Shown piece after piece: positions 57,716 to 60,060 of a stretch of DNA of 60,060 nt. Position numbers and translations under genes: made by a program. The stretch lies in contig CAYFJO010000017.1 of assembly GCA_964343305.1 (NCBI GenBank), positions 1 to 60,060 on the forward strand, read 5' to 3'. Origin of the DNA: CAYFJO01 sp964343305. Its GTDB lineage: Bacteria > Planctomycetota > Planctomycetia > Pirellulales > Pirellulaceae. The notes under the pieces were generated by a model. The model did not search any database. It saw only the letters and a program-made list of their open reading frames with translations, and was not told where the DNA came from. Each line of letters begins with the position of its first letter. Within the stretch, counting starts at the first letter, position 1.

Positions 57716-58567
57716 TCACAGCCCACTTGAATCCAAGCCGACAGAGCGCCATGAGAATCTGTGCGTTTTGGCGCGAACAGGTGAGCAGACTCGCACACAT
57801 CTAGCAACCTGCCGTGTCTCGCCGTGTTTGTGGTCTGAGTGCCGTATCGTCACTTTGGGAGAGAAACCAAGGGATACCAAATCCTGCGGGCACCGATCCG
57901 CGCAGTTGCCACAACGTGTGCAAGATGGATGGTCCACCGATGATTTGAGCTTGGCGACGTAATCCTCCATGACGCGGATCCCCATTGGACGGCTTCGCGT
58001 GCACATTCGGCATGGATTACGGAGGCAATCTTCGGTCTTGATCCGGATGCGAAACAAGCCAAATCGGCCTGCCAGGCCATAAAACGCCCCAAGCGGACAG
58101 AGGATTCGGCACCACATACGGGGCCAGACATGTTCGACGACGAGGATTGCCGCGACAACAATTGGCCCCGGTCCTGCAACGAACAAGATGCCGCGAACAA
58201 GCAAATTGATTGGCGAGAGGATCTGAAACAGCGGCTGTCCAGAGATCGCTGCAAAGCCAATCACGCCTCCGAACATGCAATAGCAAACCCAGCTTGGCAG
58301 TGGACCGGTGGGCGGTTTCGGCTGTATGCGGACGAGTCGTAGGACCATCCGGCGCAAATCCTGATTCAGCTCTATTAACAATCCCAATGGGCAGATCCAC
58401 CCGCAGAACTCGGGACCGAAGATGAATGCTCCCGCCACCAGAACCGAAACGCCTATCAGCACGTCGGAAGCAATCGCGCGCGTCGCGTCCACCGTTTCCA
58501 AACTTGCCAGAGGATCGATTAACGGGAGCACACCAAGCACGGTGGTGCCCGATGTCGATCCCGTCAT
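57716..58567 (-). CDS. NapH-like membrane iron-sulfur protein, lacking the first helix
   Basis: A 283-residue protein. Polytopic membrane segments carry the two CxxxCP motifs of NapH/NosR-type proteins: FCGWICPLGLLIE and WCRILCPLGAFYG. A soluble ferredoxin part follows; its second cluster motif is intact (CTRCGNCADRCP), but the first is irregular (CLRNPCRMCTRSRPMG, no CP). It starts at a point that matches the region after the first transmembrane helix of Escherichia coli NapH (GVLPLIDPLASLE versus DTVPLTDPLMTLQ), so the N-terminus seems shortened by about 45 residues. It begins 15 bp after the NapB-like gene. NapH helps pass quinol electrons to nitrate reductase; whether this form still works is open. 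Confidence 0.8.
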   Translation of the reverse strand: MTGSTSGTTVLGVLPLIDPLASLETVDATRAIASDVLIGVSVLVAGAFIFGPEFCGWICPLGLLIELNQDLRRMVLRLVRIQPKPPTGPLPSWVCYCMFGGVIGFAAISGQPLFQILSPINLLVRGILFVAGPGPIVVAAILVVEHVWPRMWCRILCPLGAFYGLAGRFGLFRIRIKTEDCLRNPCRMCTRSRPMGIRVMEDYVAKLKSSVDHPSCTRCGNCADRCPQDLVSLGFSPKVTIRHSDHKHGETRQVARCVRVCSPVRAKTHRFSWRSVGLDSSGL

Positions 58568-58582
58568 CCATCGTTGCGTCGC

Positions 58583-59344
58583 TCATTCGATCGCTAGAGT
58601 CGATTCGATCGCCCTCACCTGGACATGGCAAGTTCGGCATTTGACTTTCAACAACAGCCGAGGCATGTGAACGCTCGCATGCTTCGTCACGGGAGCACCT
58701 TTAAGTCCGTCCTCGTGGCATCGCATACAGTCGTCCGATGTCCACGAGTCGACATGTGCTCGGCTGTTAGGAAGCATCGGCGGAAACGCATATTTGTCGA
58801 AGAACTGCTCCTCGTCGGACTTAATCACAACCTCGTCCGCACTCTGGCCAGGGATCAGCACGTGGCAACTGCGGCACTTGGCCCGTAACAACACATCCGC
58901 CATGCCCCGATGAAACACCCGAGGCGCCTTTCCAACTCCCGTTTCGTGGCAGCGGAGACAATCGTTGACGTCCCACGCGTTGGCGTGCCACTCGGTGTCG
59001 GACAGTGTGGGTGGAAAGGCATAGGAAGCGAAGATTGTTTCCGGACTGGGTCCAAACTCGGACTCGTCGATGTCCGGCATTTTCGGCGGTCGTGGCGGCG
59101 GCTCAACGGCTCTTTCCGTCACCGTTGTCTCCTCGGGCGGAGGATCCGCTGTGGTCGGTTCCGGCTCGGAGACAGGTTCCACAGGCACCACAACTTCCTC
59201 CGCAGGCGGTTCAGTCGTCGCCACATCCGCTGGCGTTTCGGGCTCTTTCGGATCTGGCGGGGTCACCGTTACTTCTTCACTACGCTGACAGCCGGCAATC
59301 AACATCACAAGCATCACTACTGAGAAAATACAATTTCGTCGCAT
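58583..59344 (-). CDS. Lipoprotein with two tandem NapB-like diheme modules
   Basis: A 253-residue lipoprotein. The signal MLVMLIAGC ends at the lipid-anchor Cys (about residue 19), followed by about 70 residues rich in Pro, Glu and Thr. Two similar modules follow: FASYAFPPTLSDTEWH...CLRCHETG...CRSCH and FDKYAFPPMLPNSRAH...CMRCHEDG...CRTCH. Each has two heme sites and the APRVFHRGM / APVTKHASV His region of NapB, the diheme partner of NapA. The gene appears to have arisen by duplication of a single NapB domain. An AAGGAG site lies eight bases before the ATG. It follows the molybdoenzyme gene by about 30 bp. Confidence 0.87.
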   Translation of the reverse strand: MRRNCIFSVVMLVMLIAGCQRSEEVTVTPPDPKEPETPADVATTEPPAEEVVVPVEPVSEPEPTTADPPPEETTVTERAVEPPPRPPKMPDIDESEFGPSPETIFASYAFPPTLSDTEWHANAWDVNDCLRCHETGVGKAPRVFHRGMADVLLRAKCRSCHVLIPGQSADEVVIKSDEEQFFDKYAFPPMLPNSRAHVDSWTSDDCMRCHEDGLKGAPVTKHASVHMPRLLLKVKCRTCHVQVRAIESTLAIE

Positions 59345-59376
59345 GGGATGGCTCCTTTCCGATAGGTCCCTAACTA

Positions 59377-60060
59377 TCAGGCTTTGGCGAGTTTGACAGC
59401 ACAGACCTTAAACTCCGGCTGCTTCGATCCAGGATCGTAGGCATCAATTGTCACACGGTTAATGAAACTGGCATCATCCGCCCAATGCCAGGGCACGAAA
59501 CACATGCCAGGACGTGGGATGTCCACCACACGAGCGGCGATCTCCGCTTCGCCGCGTCGCGACGTGATGCGGACCATGTCGCCGTTTCGAATGCCCAGTT
59601 CGGCGGCGTCCGCCGGATTCAATTCGACATAAGCCTTGGGATAGGCCCGACGCAACTCTTCGGCCTTCATCGTCATCGTGCCGGTGTGCCAGTGCTCCAA
59701 CACGCGGCCGGTCGAAAGGACATATGGATAGTCGCCGTCCGTCGGTTCGGCAGGACCTTTAGCCGGTCTCAACCAGACGGTGGCCCGAGAATCTGCTGCA
59801 GCGTAGAACTTGAGATCACCCTCTTTCAGCGTGTCGTCGGCATACGGCCCAGTGTCCAACAGCGGGTCATCCCCTTTGACAAACCGCCGCGCTGTACCGG
59901 GATGATCTTCCGTGGGCGCCGGCCAGCGGATGCCACGTTCCTTCTTGAGCCGATCGCGAGTCAGCCCGCGGAAGTCGTACGCGGTGTCACGGGACGCCTC
60001 CATCATTTCGGCATGGTTCAAAAAGAGCCTTGTTTGGGTAACAGCTAGCTTTGAAGCCTG
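59377..60060 (-). CDS. NapA-like molybdopterin oxidoreductase (C-terminal part, cut by window edge)
   Basis: About 228 residues of C-terminus; the frame stays open to the window edge (reading VTQTRLFLNHAEMMEAS there), so the N-terminal part lies outside. The molybdopterin-dinucleotide-binding domain is clear: YPYVLSTGRVLEHWHTGTMT, YVELNPADAAELGIRNGDMV, ITSRRGEAEIAARVVDIPRP, and the end FINRVTIDAYDPGSKQPEFK VCAVKL. The ending is the NapA/NasA nitrate reductase type. The NapB-like and NapH-like genes next to it favour a periplasmic nitrate reductase. The N-terminal [4Fe-4S] site and Tat signal cannot be checked here. Confidence 0.85.
   Translation of the reverse strand, partial: QASKLAVTQTRLFLNHAEMMEASRDTAYDFRGLTRDRLKKERGIRWPAPTEDHPGTARRFVKGDDPLLDTGPYADDTLKEGDLKFYAAADSRATVWLRPAKGPAEPTDGDYPYVLSTGRVLEHWHTGTMTMKAEELRRAYPKAYVELNPADAAELGIRNGDMVRITSRRGEAEIAARVVDIPRPGMCFVPWHWADDASFINRVTIDAYDPGSKQPEFKVCAVKLAKA

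Overview
The window looks like chromosome from a planctomycete, probably of the Pirellula/Rhodopirellula type. The signs are tetrahydromethanopterin-linked C1 genes (fae, mtdB) in a bacterium, an LEPR-XLL-type N-terminal motif on a giant secreted protein, DUF1570 and SUMF1-type proteins, proline-rich linkers, very large TPR and secretin-like proteins, and BIME-like palindrome pairs with a GTAG head. No species can be named from the sequence alone. I saw no rRNA, tRNA or CRISPR array.

Layout. 0-1.5 kb: an ECF sigma factor and a broken transposase. 1.6-8.2 kb: a DUF1570 protein, a large exported protein with secretin N-type domains, a SUMF1-fold lipoprotein and an alpha/beta hydrolase. 8.3-12.5 kb: GalU with a GHMP sugar kinase, then btaA-btaB, the two enzymes of betaine-lipid (DGTS) synthesis. 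12.7-19.8 kb: dnaB, bpt, a BamA system divided into a five-POTRA protein and a separate lipoprotein barrel, and a double zinc-ribbon protein with LLPPG repeats. 19.8-23.2 kb: mtdB, fae, an ATP-grasp enzyme and a thioredoxin-like protein. 23.3-27.4 kb: one giant mosaic secreted protein (GH17-like domain, sugar-binding sandwich, FG-GAP/VCBS-like repeats, metzincin motif) broken into two frames by an 11-bp tandem duplication. 27.4-30.4 kb: ppk2 lying between an intact tatD and a decayed second copy of the tatD 3' end. 30.4-39.5 kb: nuoHJKLMN, the membrane arm of complex I, without nuoI and with unusual hydrophilic insertions. 39.5-43.4 kb: an apparent accessory islet (metzincin fragment, helical-repeat protein). 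43.4-52 kb: a 2,633-residue TPR protein and a small partner; the TPR gene carries a palindromic repeat pair inside its reading frame. 52-53 kb: debris of a REP-associated (RAYT) transposase and of a group II-type reverse transcriptase. 53-60 kb: a seven-gene respiratory operon running off the right edge.

The most interesting system is that last operon. In transcription order it encodes a NapA-like molybdopterin oxidoreductase, a lipoprotein with two NapB-like diheme modules, a shortened NapH-like protein, an anchored tetraheme cytochrome c, a Tat-exported four-cluster ferredoxin, an NrfD/PsrC-type quinol-interacting protein and an octaheme HAO-family cytochrome. The set suggests nitrate reduction coupled to an HAO-type nitrite/hydroxylamine-handling enzyme fed from quinol, comparable in idea to the Nap plus octaheme HaoA route of Epsilonproteobacteria but with an Nrf-type electron module. 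That function is inference; the gene content is read directly.

Other points worth a second look are the 11-bp duplication, the duplicated tatD end around ppk2, the split BamA, and several different GTAG-headed palindrome families near a degraded RAYT gene.
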